Below, in pieces: positions 1 through 10,440 of a stretch of DNA of 64,000 nucleotides. The number at the start of each line of letters is the position of its first letter. The stretch's first letter is position 1. Both the position numbers and the translations under genes were made by a program. The stretch lies in the NCBI GenBank assembly GCA_037903475.1, contig JBAJFG010000643.1:310001-374000 (forward strand). Direction: 5' to 3'. The notes beneath the pieces were generated by a model, which was not told the DNA's origin, searched no databases, and was given only the letters and a program-made list of their open reading frames with translations. The DNA comes from Ancylostoma caninum (taxonomy: Eukaryota > Nematoda > Chromadorea > Rhabditida > Ancylostomatidae).

Positions 1-140
1 CTATTCGCAAAATAAGTTACACTCATTGTACCAAATTTAGAACTCTACACAATGAGTACATGCAGTGAAGACAAATGACTAGGTAGATAGGCAATACGTA
101 CAAACAAATTATCATAACATCAACACTCACCACTACGATG

Positions 141-1536
141 CAGTGCGTTTCATAATTATAGGGACACCCGAATTTTCGCTCTGGCGAGCTTCATCATAGA
201 CTAGTCGATCTGATCTTTTCTCTATTAGATTCAAGATCTGGAATAACCTCTAGAGACTTATTCTTTATTAACATCATTGATAGTTAAGACTTTTATAGAG
301 AAAGATAGAAAAATAGTGTAATATAGGACAATTGGACTTGATGAAACGAATTACCCAGAAAGCAGAAACTAACAATGCAGTTGTTACCAGTGGGTTCCTC
401 CCTAGTCACTGCTATCCCAAACATCCAGTTCTCCAAAATGGTGAAGGGGGCCAGATCAGGTTCGGCCCGAGATTGATCTTACTTTCTTGAACTGTCTTTT
501 CAAAATTTTCAATACGAAAATTCCAGCTGCATTGAGCACGGCTCCGTCTAGAATTTGTGTTAGGAACATTTTCTGCTAGGAATGAGTGTTTTCAAGCGCT
601 TTTTAGGTACAAGGCGTCGTGTTCGTAGCAGCTTTTCCGTGCTCTGGTGGCCTGACTCACGTGGATGGCAACACTTTCTTTACAACAGATTTTCGTCAAC
701 GATATCCACTCAGATGTGGTGTTGAATGATCACACAGGATTTGGCAGACCTCATTACGTTGAATTATAATTAACACAGAGATGCTGAACAACATACGCCG
801 TGCACAGTATGACATGCTCATGGAGTGACTGTGTGCAAGGGTGATCGCATCTCGTGCACGGCGTAAGTTGTTCAACGCATTTGTATCAATTATAATTCAA
901 CGTAGTGACGTCCGCCAAATCCTGTGTGATCATTCAACACCACATCTGAGTGGAAATCGTTGACGAAAATCTGTTGTAAAGAAAGTGTAGCCATCCACGT
1001 GAGTCAGGCCACCAGAGCACGGAAAAGCTGCTATGAACTCGACGCCTTGTACCTAAAAAACGCTTGTGAACACTCACTCCTAGCAGAAAATGTTCCTAAC
1101 ACAAATTCTAGATGGAACCCTGTTCAATACAGCTGGAATCTTTTTTCCTGAAAATTTTGAAAGGACGGTTCAAGAAACTAAGATCAATCTTGGGCCGAAT
1201 CTTATCTGGAACCTTCAGCAGTCGAAAAAACGGGATGTTTGGATTAGCAGTGACTGGGGAAGAACCCACTTGCAACAACTGCATTGTTAGTTTCCGCTTT
1301 CTGGGTAACTCGTTTCATCAAGTCCAAGTGTCCCTATAATTTTGAAACACTGTGAAACACTAGTTTTTCTATCTTTTTCTATAAAAATCTTATATGTCGA
1401 TGATGGTAACGGAGAGTAAGCCTCCAGTGGTTATTTCACATCCTGAATCGAATGGATGAAAGATGAGATCGATTGGTTCTCGGTGAAGCTCGCTATAGCA
1501 AAAATTCGGGTGTCCCTATAATTATGGAACGCACCG
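141..1536. mobile_element. 1.4-kb fold-back transposon with Tc1/Tc3-like ends
   Basis: Two arms of about 660-680 bp (141-805 and 854-1536) are inverted copies of each other around a 48-nt centre. The outer ends read CAGTGCGTTTCATAATTATA on the left and, inverted, CGGTGCGTTCCATAATTATA on the right. CAGTG ends are typical of Tc1-family elements, and the following TATAGGGAC resembles Tc3 ends. The right flank is TA and the left flank TG, consistent with a TA target site with one later mutation. A second terminus-like motif occurs inside each arm (near 317 and 1350), as if one element were nested in another. No transposase could be recognised. It sits in the first intron of the EEP paralogue whose exon 1 is at 1589-1762. 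Confidence 0.8.
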
Positions 1537-1588
1537 TATTACAGAAAGACTTATTTAAAATGCAATCATTCATGGATTGTTCACTTGC

Positions 1589-1762
1589 CTGCATAGCGAC
1601 GATATCTGGTCTGACTTTCTTAATATGTCGAGCAATTTTCTGTAAGCCGTTGTAGACACTTTTACCGGAGACCCATACGTTGAACGACATTATGCGGATT
1701 GAGGCATCTTTTCTGCTGCACTCGCAGAGAACGGCTAAGCCAATGAGTAGGACCAGGTTCAT
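1589..1762 (-). CDS. Partial secreted EEP-family protein, exon 1 only
   Basis: An ATG-started first exon of exactly 58 codons. It has a hydrophobic N-terminus like a signal peptide (about residues 1-16), then RIMSFNVWVSG containing the catalytic Asn of the endonuclease/exonuclease/phosphatase fold, then NGLQKIA and PDIVAMQ. It aligns without gaps to exon 1 of the complete paralogue at 8341-8514, also 58 codons. There the exon ends VALQ and the next exon supplies the catalytic Glu. Here the donor reads CAG|GCAAGT, a good GC-type 5' splice site rather than GT. Remaining exons must lie left of position 1, because no matching exon is found in 1-140 and 141-1536 is a transposon. It may be a functional gene with a transposon in intron 1, or a disrupted one. 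Homology is clear; integrity cannot be judged. Confidence 0.7.
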
Positions 1763-3593
1763 AAAAACAGCGTGTGAGGGCCTGAAATGTATTTCAGCAT
1801 TAAAAAAGCCCTGATGAAATCAGAGTTCAGAGAGGTAGGAGGCTGCGCGACTCTTCCAAAGTAGTAGGAAAGTTCAATTGGTATTTGGCAATGTTCACCA
1901 GCGTACCATTATTGACTAATGGTAATCGAAAACTGATGGTAATCGAAGATAGTGATCAAAGAACATTAAGAAACAGCGTAAGACTATTGGGATCAATTCG
2001 ATCCAAGACAGTCGAGGGGATTTGACTTCGGCACTGGAAACACCACCTGCGCCTGTAGCAAGAGATCGCAATGATCGCTATTCGTATCGAAATGACAAGG
2101 AAAAACGCTCTCGGCTCATCGAAGAAGGTGTGTCGAGAGAGTGCTATTGCTTTTTTGCTTAAAACGTACAAAAAGCAAATCAAAGCGAGAAGTAGGTGCT
2201 TATAATGTGCCTTAACGTAGTTGAAACTAGCTTCGTCTGCTGCAAGTGTGAGGCAGATATGAATCAGAGTTCCCTTTCGAAACACCATAACAATCTCTAG
2301 TAGGCTGGTTTCAAGGTGTCTATAAGCCAAGGCAAAACGGCAAGACTTTAGGCGATTTCAGATGTAAAACGGGAAGTGGTGTTTATTTCTCCATTTATCA
2401 AACGCACTCATGGTACTCCGAACATTGATAGAAAAGGAAGAACGCTATACAGAACTGCACGAAAAAATCTAAAACAAATCCTGAATCTTCGGAAAACACC
2501 ACCATAACTTCAAGGTACTACGGCAGTTGCGCAAAACTCATTAAATACCTTTGTTTAGCTCCTGCAGCTAGATTTGTCGATGAATTCGAGGCTTAGGCTT
2601 AAATTTACTGGTAATTTTTCGTGTTTGCAGGTTAGTGATGTATTGCTGCACACGAGGTTGGTAATTATTTAGAAATTGATTAGATACGGTAAATATTTAG
2701 AAGTTCACTGGTGAATATATACACGACGTGTATTGAAATGTTTCTCCTAACACCAACAATAACGAAATTAACTGAGTTTGCGCCTCTCCTAAAATGGTTT
2801 CTTCCAGAAAGGCAAACAACTTTGACATCTTGGTAGTCCTAAATACAGAACCGAACATCTGTAGTGCGTTTCAGAAAAGAGGGGAGAATCTCGAAAAAGC
2901 CCTCTTGTTTGAGTATTTAATACATACCATTGTTTTAGTCGAGTGAGATCTAGCAAATTATGGTGGACAGGATTTCTGTGAACTAGGTGCGAAAAATAGC
3001 CGTCTACAACAACGCAACATCAGCGCATCCCATACGGCAGCGGAAGACACGTTCCCAGGAAAAGGACCTCTCTGTCGTGGACAAAATCAACTTCTTCATC
3101 CCACTTGCATCGGATGAACTCTCCGCATTGCCGTACGATAGCGTTTCTGGGCAATTTACAAGAGAGTTGCAGGAGGCTAGCCCAGAAGATCAAAGTGATG
3201 CTTATTTGGTGTCGATGTTCGCCTAACAAAATGTTTTCGAAAATTTTTTCATGTCACATTGCTTGGAACAGCTTACATGAAACGTTTTTCAGCCTTTCCA
3301 ACTCACTACTGTGAGCTTTCTCGAGTCCGAACAACGAGACTGTCTTCGGGTCGAAACTATTCATATGTACGGGACTTTCAGGGATCCAAACAGCATAATT
3401 GTAACCTTAGTTGAGTTTATACAACTTATATGCAGCATTTTCGAAGTCTGAACAACAATAACTCACCTTTTTGTAAGGCAACGCATAACGTTTTGGTATG
3501 CTAAACAACTCACAAGCGTAGTTACACCCACCTTGGGAGAAATCTACATGCAAGCCAAGAATAATGTTACATATAAGCCGAATAAAGCGTGCT
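1763..3593. other. Intergenic stretch, no supported gene
   Basis: Upstream of the EEP paralogue exon. It contains a minus-strand open stretch near 1956-2300 with two hydrophobic runs but no recognisable family, plus several shorter open frames. None has splice context or similarity I can name. Confidence 0.4.
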
Positions 3594-3746
3594 GGGCTGG
3601 GATCTAAGAAACGATAACCTAGCAAACCAAGGATGGCTAGCGGGATTGGTTATCATATCTATTACATAGTGCTAAGAGACGCAGACGACAAAATTTGGTT
3701 TGATAGCCTGGGTTTGCTTGGTTATCATTTCATGAACCCCAGCCCT
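3594..3746 (-). mobile_element. GGGCTGGG MITE, copy 1
   Basis: A short palindromic element whose ends read GGGCTGGGATC on the left and, inverted, AGGGCTGGGGTTCATGAAAT on the right, followed by GATAACC(A/T)AGCAAACC on both sides. It aligns along its whole length, in opposite orientation, with the copy at 38518-38655. It carries no coding sequence. Superfamily is not assignable from the ends alone. Confidence 0.75.
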
Positions 3747-4175
3747 TCAGAATGCATGCGATTTTTCAGCTTTGCTACTGAGAGGGATAATACAAGACCT
3801 CAAAGTAACACTCGCGTGGTCCTAATTCCTGAGCTTTACTTGATAATCTAGTGTTTATCCACCTGAGTACTCTGTCGCTCGACATTCGTTACGTTAAACA
3901 TGCTACCCATGATGTTATAGCAGCGTTTTTCAAATTCTAGGGCTTTACTATATAAACTGTGCTCCTACCACAGCACTTCACTAGGCAAAACCGCAAACCA
4001 AATACTATGCACGACTTCAAAGCGCCTTTTCTCCGGAGTAGATAATTGCATGAATTCAGGGCTTTGTTTACTTTACCGTTCTACCGCGGTATCATCGAAC
4101 AAGTAGACAGTAGGGATATATCACGTATATCCTCGGTTCTGGAAGTTCATCCGAGGCAGAAACAAAACGGACCTA

Positions 4176-4255
4176 CTTTTAAAATCAGCTTGTATTTGCG
4201 CTCGGTTTAATTTTTTAAGATTAAGACGGGCGCAAATACAAGCTGATTTTAAAAG
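4176..4255. repeat. Perfect 26-bp inverted repeat
   Basis: Arms 4176-4201 and 4230-4255 are perfect reverse complements (CTTTTAAAATCAGC and on to TTTGCGC) separated by 28 nt. It is likely a small MITE or a strong hairpin. No gene nearby explains it. Confidence 0.75.
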
Positions 4256-5612
4256 AAGTTGGCAGTTATTAGGAAAAAAAGAAATCAGAATGCCTATCAT
4301 ACATATGTCCCATCTTTTATAGCCATACAATCTCCACGATAAGCGCGAAAAGCAAATTCAGGCATCCAGCGAATTCATAGAAAAACTCGAATCCCTGTTT
4401 TTCTGGTTCCCCACTACGGTTCCACCTGATCTTTCACTGGCTTTGGCAGTGAAGGATATTAATCCTCCGGGTGTTTTAAGGAAAAAATCGCTGAAAACAA
4501 AGGCAAGTTCATAGAACATTCGATACAGCCAGCAATCTGTTGTAAGAATTTCCGGCTACTATATCTCCGCTAGGCGCTCGAGTTTCTACAAAAGAAGCGT
4601 AAGAGTAGAAGTATAGGCGAAAGAAGAATACGTGTCTCTTATGACATGGAAGATAAATATGAACTTAAAAAACTAAAAAGAAGAGAACTACATATCATGG
4701 GTCTCGAATTAAGGAAGACGAAATCTGAAAAGAAGCAGCATCTACAGTAAAGTGACTTTTGGCAAGGAATTTTTGGTGAGAACTGTTTCATGTACATTTA
4801 TTTACGCACAATTTTTTCATTAGGACAGTCTCGTATTGTGGGTGGCTAAACTGGTTATGTTCCACACCGCGCACTGGTGATACTTTGGTGAGTTTTTCAC
4901 GGCAAAAAAAGAAAAAAGTAGAACACGTGTTTTGGTAGAATGGCACACATAAGAAATGGCTGAAAATACGCGCTCTTCGGTTCTTCCAGCAAGTAAAAAT
5001 GAATTTTTTAGAACTAAACGAAAACAAAACGCGCATTCAACGCGGCACCCGACGAAAATTTCGACTAGAAATTAAACTTCTAGTGATGACAAACACGATC
5101 AGCTTGTTACAAATGTTAAATAACATCAAGAATGATGGCTTACCTGTAGAGAAATGGAACCGCGAAAATCACTAATCGAGGTACTCATCACATTTTCGCT
5201 CAGTGACTCTGTTAAGAAAGACCTGGCAAGCAAGCGTAACTTCTCCGTGATGGGACCCATAAATGTCAGGCGAAGGTATTCAGCGCTATTTCGCGATTGC
5301 ATTTGTGTTCTAGGTCCCTCGATGCGGCAAAATCTCAGTCACGAAGACTTGAGTAGGTGCAATCTTTAAAAACGGATTGATCGAAGCAACATTAAATAGC
5401 AGTGAACTGCCCTCCCCTTATGAAGGTTTTGAATTGCCTTTTTTTCATATTCAGTAAGTAAGTACCTGTGATCATCACTCCTGAAGAAAAGCCATACTCT
5501 ATAGTGATACAACAACTATATACATAACTTATATGTTGTATCAAGCCACTTCGCTTCCATTCAAATGTAGTGACGCTAATTCTCGATATAACTGCATGTC
5601 TCTCGATAAGTA
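4256..5612. other. Intergenic stretch, nothing recognised
   Basis: AT-rich sequence with only short open frames on both strands and no repeat partner that I could find elsewhere in the window. Confidence 0.4.
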
Positions 5613-5879
5613 CAGTGAACGGCAATGGTGGTGGCCCACTCGCGACCTCGAGAAGGACGCAGCGCGACCGCGCCGCGCGCGCCGGGATCGGTGTCGTTGC
5701 CGCCGAAATGCTATTTCTAGGGTCTTTTCTTCCCGACTTGCTTGAAAATCCTTAAAATCGGGTTGAGAAGTTACCAGAAATTGCTTAAAAGCAGCAGAAT
5801 ACATAGGTTGTGGCGCGCGCGGCGCGGTTGCGCGACGTCCTTCTCGGGGCAGATGGGCCAAAGAAATTGACGTCCACTA
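5613..5879. mobile_element. GC-rich TA-flanked MITE, copy 1
   Basis: Ends read CAGTGAACGGCAATGG on the left and, inverted, TAGTGGACGTCAATTTC on the right, both next to TA target duplications. The arms contain a GC-rich block (CGACCTCGAGAAGGACG to CGCGCCGCGCGCGCC) mirrored on the other side. The centre contains TATTTCTAG. Other copies lie at 12662-12923 and about 46500-46774. It is non-coding; the ends and TA duplication suggest mobilisation by a Tc1/mariner transposase. Confidence 0.8.
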
Positions 5880-6203
5880 TATGTAAGCTGGATTCTTCTT
5901 GCAGGAGAAGGAAAACTGACTGCTCCAGGGACCTAGATCTCGCCTCCTGAAAGCTTCACATCTATGCTCTTTGCTGCTCAAATTTTATTATAGTAGCAGT
6001 GAGAGATACATGTCAATTGTCGGCAGTTGCTGTCAACAATTCGTGGGAGAGCATATATCTCATTTTTTATAGCGCCCGTATATTTATTATACGCAAGGTA
6101 GGACTTTTTCATGAGACGTGACTAACAATTTTGTACAGAAGTATGTGCGGGAAGGTAAGCTTTGAAAATTGAAAACCAAATGGTAAAATGTTAATCTGAG
6201 CTA

Positions 6204-8514
6204 TTATGCGCATGGCTGACATCGTGGAGGAAACATGTAATGGAATTCAGTAATTAGAGCGAAATGATCCGACGGATAATCATTGTAAATGTGGTCCGGT
6301 ATTGGCTTCAACGGCTCCGCTCCAGAATAAAGAAACGACTCCACGGGGAAGATATTACCTGAAATAGCACTTGTTTCCTAGTGTGTCTTTGAAGACACTT
6401 CTGTTCGAACGAAAACTGGAGAAACACCACCTTTGTAGAAGATGAAGTCAATTCGGTCTTGTGGTTCTGGTATTTGAAATTCCCAGTCTGGCATGAATTT
6501 GTTTACTGTTGACCAGGTGTGGCCTGAAATGGGCCATTAAACAAAAATCTAGCCCGAGTTCCTAGTTGGCACCTGGCACTTCAGTGAGATTGGGATGTAG
6601 TACACGGAAGGAGTCAATCAAGCCCATGTCTTCGGCAATCTTCGTCGCTGGCCACTCCACGACCCAATCTCCGTGATTTTTCCTAGAAACTGTTGACAAG
6701 CCCGGAGGTATACTCTTCCTTGTTTTGTCAACAAATCCTGATTCGATCACATCGTTTTTTTTTAAATTTAAGGAACCTTGTCTCATTGATCCAATCGATG
6801 TGAGACGGAGAATTAAAGTCACCAGCAAGCACTACGGGAACAACTTCACTCTTATTCATCCATTGCCTCATCCTCTCGTGACGCTGTATCTCCTCCATGT
6901 TTTGGGCTCGCCCTGTAATAGTTAAAATTTTATTCTCGAGACTGTACTAGTTTACATTTTGTTCCCTGCTTGTGATTGGCTGCCTGCCTGCATATGGGAA
7001 CCTTAGCAAACCGGACAATCGAGGGTAACTCTGAGTTACCCACAGAATAACTAGAGGTCTACGTACTGGGTCGAAGGAATTCCGGAATCCTACGAAAATA
7101 GAAGTCGTAAAACTTTTTACGCCATCATGCTACGTATGATGTAGGGAAATCTTCTGTGCAGCACGTTCGCGAGATCTATTTGGATAATTTAAGGTGCCCG
7201 CTCTACGACAACTACCACCAATTGCCACGTGTTGCTGCCGCCGCATGCCGCAGCTCGTGGTAGTTGTCGTAGCGCGCGAATCTCAAGCTCTCCAGAAATA
7301 AAGGGTTGAAAAGGAGTTTGTCGGAATTCTAATAAGCTAATACGTGTACCATTGTGATCAGCATCGCCTGTAGATACTTCCAACGTCAAAATCCATTCAG
7401 GAATTGACCCTGAGATAAAACAGTGTCTCTGATGGACAAATTTTTCTCATTCAGGAACGATGTGGAATGGTTATGGAGCAGTATCTAGTCTCGATCAAGA
7501 CATCGAGATCTAAACAAACAGGATCACCAGTTCTGTTGTAGTCCTTCTCAGAAAGATGGACAAATTCGAAATCGTGGCAGGACCTGAACGCGAAATGTAG
7601 TAGGAGCATGCACCAAGTGAGAGAGTCGAATAGGTCCAACCGCGATTCTGCGACCGCTATGCGATGGAACTGCGCATCGGATTCGTCTTTCTCGAGAAGG
7701 ACTTTATTTATGAAATACGTTGAGTGAAAGATAGAGCGGAGTGGGTTAAAGTACGGCAACAGAACAATTATGGTGTTCACACCAATAAATAGTCTGAGAT
7801 ATGCACGCTGTTTTAGTCATATTCTCCAAGAATAAAGACCAAATGAGACCTAAAAAGTAGGAGTTGAAAGTGAATATTTCCAGTGCTCACCTTCTCTCCT
7901 TGTTGGCCTCTCTCCAATCAGAATCTGCTCAACCCTCGTTACCAACTTGTTATTTGCCGCATATGGTCCAAATGATTTGTAGTCAAGGTGAACACACAAG
8001 AAATTAACCAAATGTCCGGATTGCAGCGCAATTCTTACACCGATTGAGCGATTCGTTTGTGTAAATGTCTGCATGAGCATCTGAAACGTACTCAGTGAAC
8101 ATGCGTAAGTCGCAGTGAACTTCAGGCAACAAAAAATTCGCCGTAAGCTCAACCTCATGCTTTGTTAGAATGGCCACATCGGGGTAGAAGTCCTCTCCAG
8201 ATATTCCTGTCCAAGATTTCCCCAACCAAGGCAATAGTGTCGGCACGACGTCTTGCCGTTGGACTTCCTAGCGAAAATAATAACATTAAAAAGACAACCA
8301 AGCGATCTAATACATTTATGGGGTCGGGAAAAAAACGAACTTGCAATGCCACTATGTCAGGATCGACAAGCAAAATATGTTTGGCGATTTTCTGGAGTCC
8401 ATTCCGGACGTGTGCACCAGAGTTCCAAGTGTTGAAGGTCATTACACGAAGCTTCTCAGAAGCGATATCGTCCACCACGAGTAAGAGGAGCAAATAACGG
8501 GATATGAGATACAT
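6204..8514 (-). CDS. Secreted endonuclease/exonuclease/phosphatase (EEP) family protein
   Basis: Seven exons: 8514-8341, 8267-8154, 8080-7891, 6912-6777, 6682-6573, 6523-6431, 6358-6204. They join in frame to 323 residues. The start was chosen by gap-free alignment with the paralogue exon at 1589-1762; an in-frame ATG five codons upstream (8529) is an alternative. Residues 1-19 look like a signal peptide. EEP motifs appear in order: MTFNTW (Asn28), VALQEV (Glu59, created by splicing), HLDY (127-130), AGDFNSPSH (Asp191, Asn193), DRIDFIF (264-270) and YPSDHF (Asp303, His304). The family uses these residues for metal-dependent phosphodiester cleavage, in DNase I-like, sphingomyelinase-like and inositol-phosphatase-like enzymes; the substrate here cannot be told. 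Introns are 73, 73, 978, 94, 49 and 72 nt with GT-AG ends. The boundary of intron 2 (8081-8153) is the least certain. All catalytic residues are present and no stops interrupt, so it is probably functional. Confidence 0.88.
6913..7890 (-). other. Long intron 3 of the EEP gene
   Basis: At 978 nt this intron is more than ten times longer than the others in the gene (49-94 nt). It holds a hairpin with perfect 16-bp arms (CTACGACAACTACCAC around 7203-7218 and its complement around 7259-7274) and an unusually long minus-strand open stretch at about 7451-7780 of unknown meaning. The extra length may be an old MITE insertion. Confidence 0.6.
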
Positions 8515-8529
8515 TCCTTTGCCAAGCAT

Positions 8530-9919
8530 ATTCTTGAAGAGAACAAAGAAAATTCGAACCACATTCTCGACATTCCTTCCGAAAAATTGGAGCAAAATTT
8601 TTAGTAGCCTTTAGAAAGGTAGATGCAAAGCGTCATTCACTGGATTGAGACCTTTAGATCTAAATATGAGACTTGATTAGTTCTCGAACCGGAGAGAGCG
8701 ATCGAAGCTATACTAATCAAGTAGGTGTGAAGCAGTAGTAATTGTACTTGCTTCCTTATCTCGCTTACATCAACTAACTTCCACACTAAAGATGAAGCTG
8801 ATAAAGGAGAGCGAGACGAGAGAAGCTGAACCGCGAAACCGAGCTACTGGTTCCATTTCGACCTTTGCAGCCGTGTTCTATCCACCTACCCTAAATTCAA
8901 CGGGTTGCCCCTAGCAAATAGATTATGTTAGGTGATTTATTAATAGCAACAGTTGGTGAAACGTCTCCCCTCACCTGGTAGACGACTCGATCTTGGTCGC
9001 TCGGTCAACTTCTCCATAAAGCATTTCTGGTATTGTCCTCGATGAATATGCCATTATCGGTATGATATCCGTTTTCAATAGAATATGCACCTAGAATTAA
9101 TGCTTTTGTCCGAGTAACAGGTTTAGTTACCTAAGTTCAAGACATGTAGTGTTTGTTTTTAGTTATCCTGCTATTATTCTGGGCGCACGGCGGTAGAACG
9201 AGGACCTTCCATCCTGGTGAGTTCATTGCAAGAGTTTTTTTAAGCTTCGAGTTTCCCTCACATATTGTCGAGTACTAGCAAACCACTATGCTTTTAGGCT
9301 AGTTTCCGTACAAGAGATAAGAGTGTCAAAAAACGGAAGCTAGGTCATTTATTTCTGCTTTTTTGGTTAAAATTGTTATGATTCAGCTCTATTTTCTCAT
9401 TGGCGTGCTACAGTGTTAACTCATTTCCTCATCTGAATTAGCCAATAGTGCAGTAAAGATAAAGGTGCATTATTTGACGATTTTATTGGGATGAAGACAA
9501 TCTGTAGAAACTTTGCAACTTTGCATTTTTTGCATTCCTACAGGCAAAACAAATATGATCATGCTTGATATCTTTCGTGAGAGCCGTGTAGAGCTCAACC
9601 TTCGTTGAGAATAATACTTCCCGTTGTGTGTAAAAATTTCCTATGTTGTTGATGTCAATTATAACTAGTAAGGGACACGAAGCTCAGAGCATCCAATGAT
9701 CCGAGTCTCTCAGATAACTGGATAAGGTAAACGCAGCACAAACTAGCAAGCCACACACCCAAGAAATGGAAGGCAGACATTGCTGCAAGAGGAAGAACTG
9801 CTGCATTCCCACTGCTAGGAGCAGCAAACCACGTGTTTCGGCTGCGTTTTTTGCTCGATGAACTGTGCTGTTGTTCAACCTGCGTTTTGCCTGCTCCTTG
9901 CCACGTGGCGACACGCCCC
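8530..9919. other. Region upstream of EEP gene, nothing firm
   Basis: Presumed promoter side of the EEP gene. No TATA box or trans-splice acceptor can be assigned with confidence. A 22-nt run at 9120-9141 resembles the nematode SL1 leader at 18 of 22 positions but lacks the following donor. Confidence 0.35.
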
Positions 9920-10440
9920 CTGGGAGGTGTATATAAGCCGCTGGTTGAGCACCAAAGCTAGTCGTATCTCCGCTTTCGCGTAGACAAGGCGAGCCCAGCG
10001 AGACTCGTTAGGCTGGCTGAGGCCCACGTAAAACCATGGCCCAGTGCAATAATCGGTCAGACGAGTCCGTGCGGTGCAGACGCGTGCGGGTGCGGCGCAG
10101 ATCTGGAAGTCCGCAGCGTCCCTCGGGCGCTGCCGTGGAAGCGTGCGCTTTAGGAATTATTTTTGGATGAGCTTGGGTAGCATCCACTCACCCAGGTCTA
10201 CCGTACGAACACAGCCTTCGCGAGACGAACACAGTTCGTGGTGCGACAAAATAAGCTTTCATCCCGCGGTGTAACCATTTTTGAAACGTGTTCGGCCTGT
10301 TTTCGTCGTCCCCGAATCTCTGAGCTAGTTCATTTAATTTTTGACGATTACCGTACTACTTCTGCCAATAAATCACCGAAGGTCGTCGTGGGTGGATCGA
10401 ACAGTGTTCAGCAAATATTTGTTTGTTATCAGTCCTAATT
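9920..10440 (+). promoter_or_regulatory. GC-rich block with TATA box and poly(A) signal
   Basis: A GTATATAAG TATA-like box at about 9929-9937 is followed by strongly GC-rich sequence and then by AATAAA at about 10367-10372. TATA box, about 430 nt of transcribed-looking sequence and a poly(A) signal is the U3-R-U5 layout of a retrotransposon LTR, and also fits the promoter and first exon of a host gene. No matching LTR, primer-binding site or coding sequence is seen nearby. Composition is clearly unlike the surroundings. The identity is undecided. Confidence 0.3.

Noticed and set aside
1956..2330. Minus-strand open frame with two hydrophobic segments
   Set aside because: Begins with TTG; no receptor or transporter motif can be identified and no splice partners are seen.
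9120..9141. SL1-like sequence GGTTTAGTTACCTAAGTTCA
   Set aside because: 18 of 22 positions match the SL1 leader, but there is no splice donor after it and no Sm site or SL RNA body; probably chance.
10050..10075. Hammerhead-ribozyme-like GACGAGTCCGTGCGG
   Set aside because: The essential CUGANGA core is not present; the sequence reads CAGACGA, and the GAAAC segment is missing.
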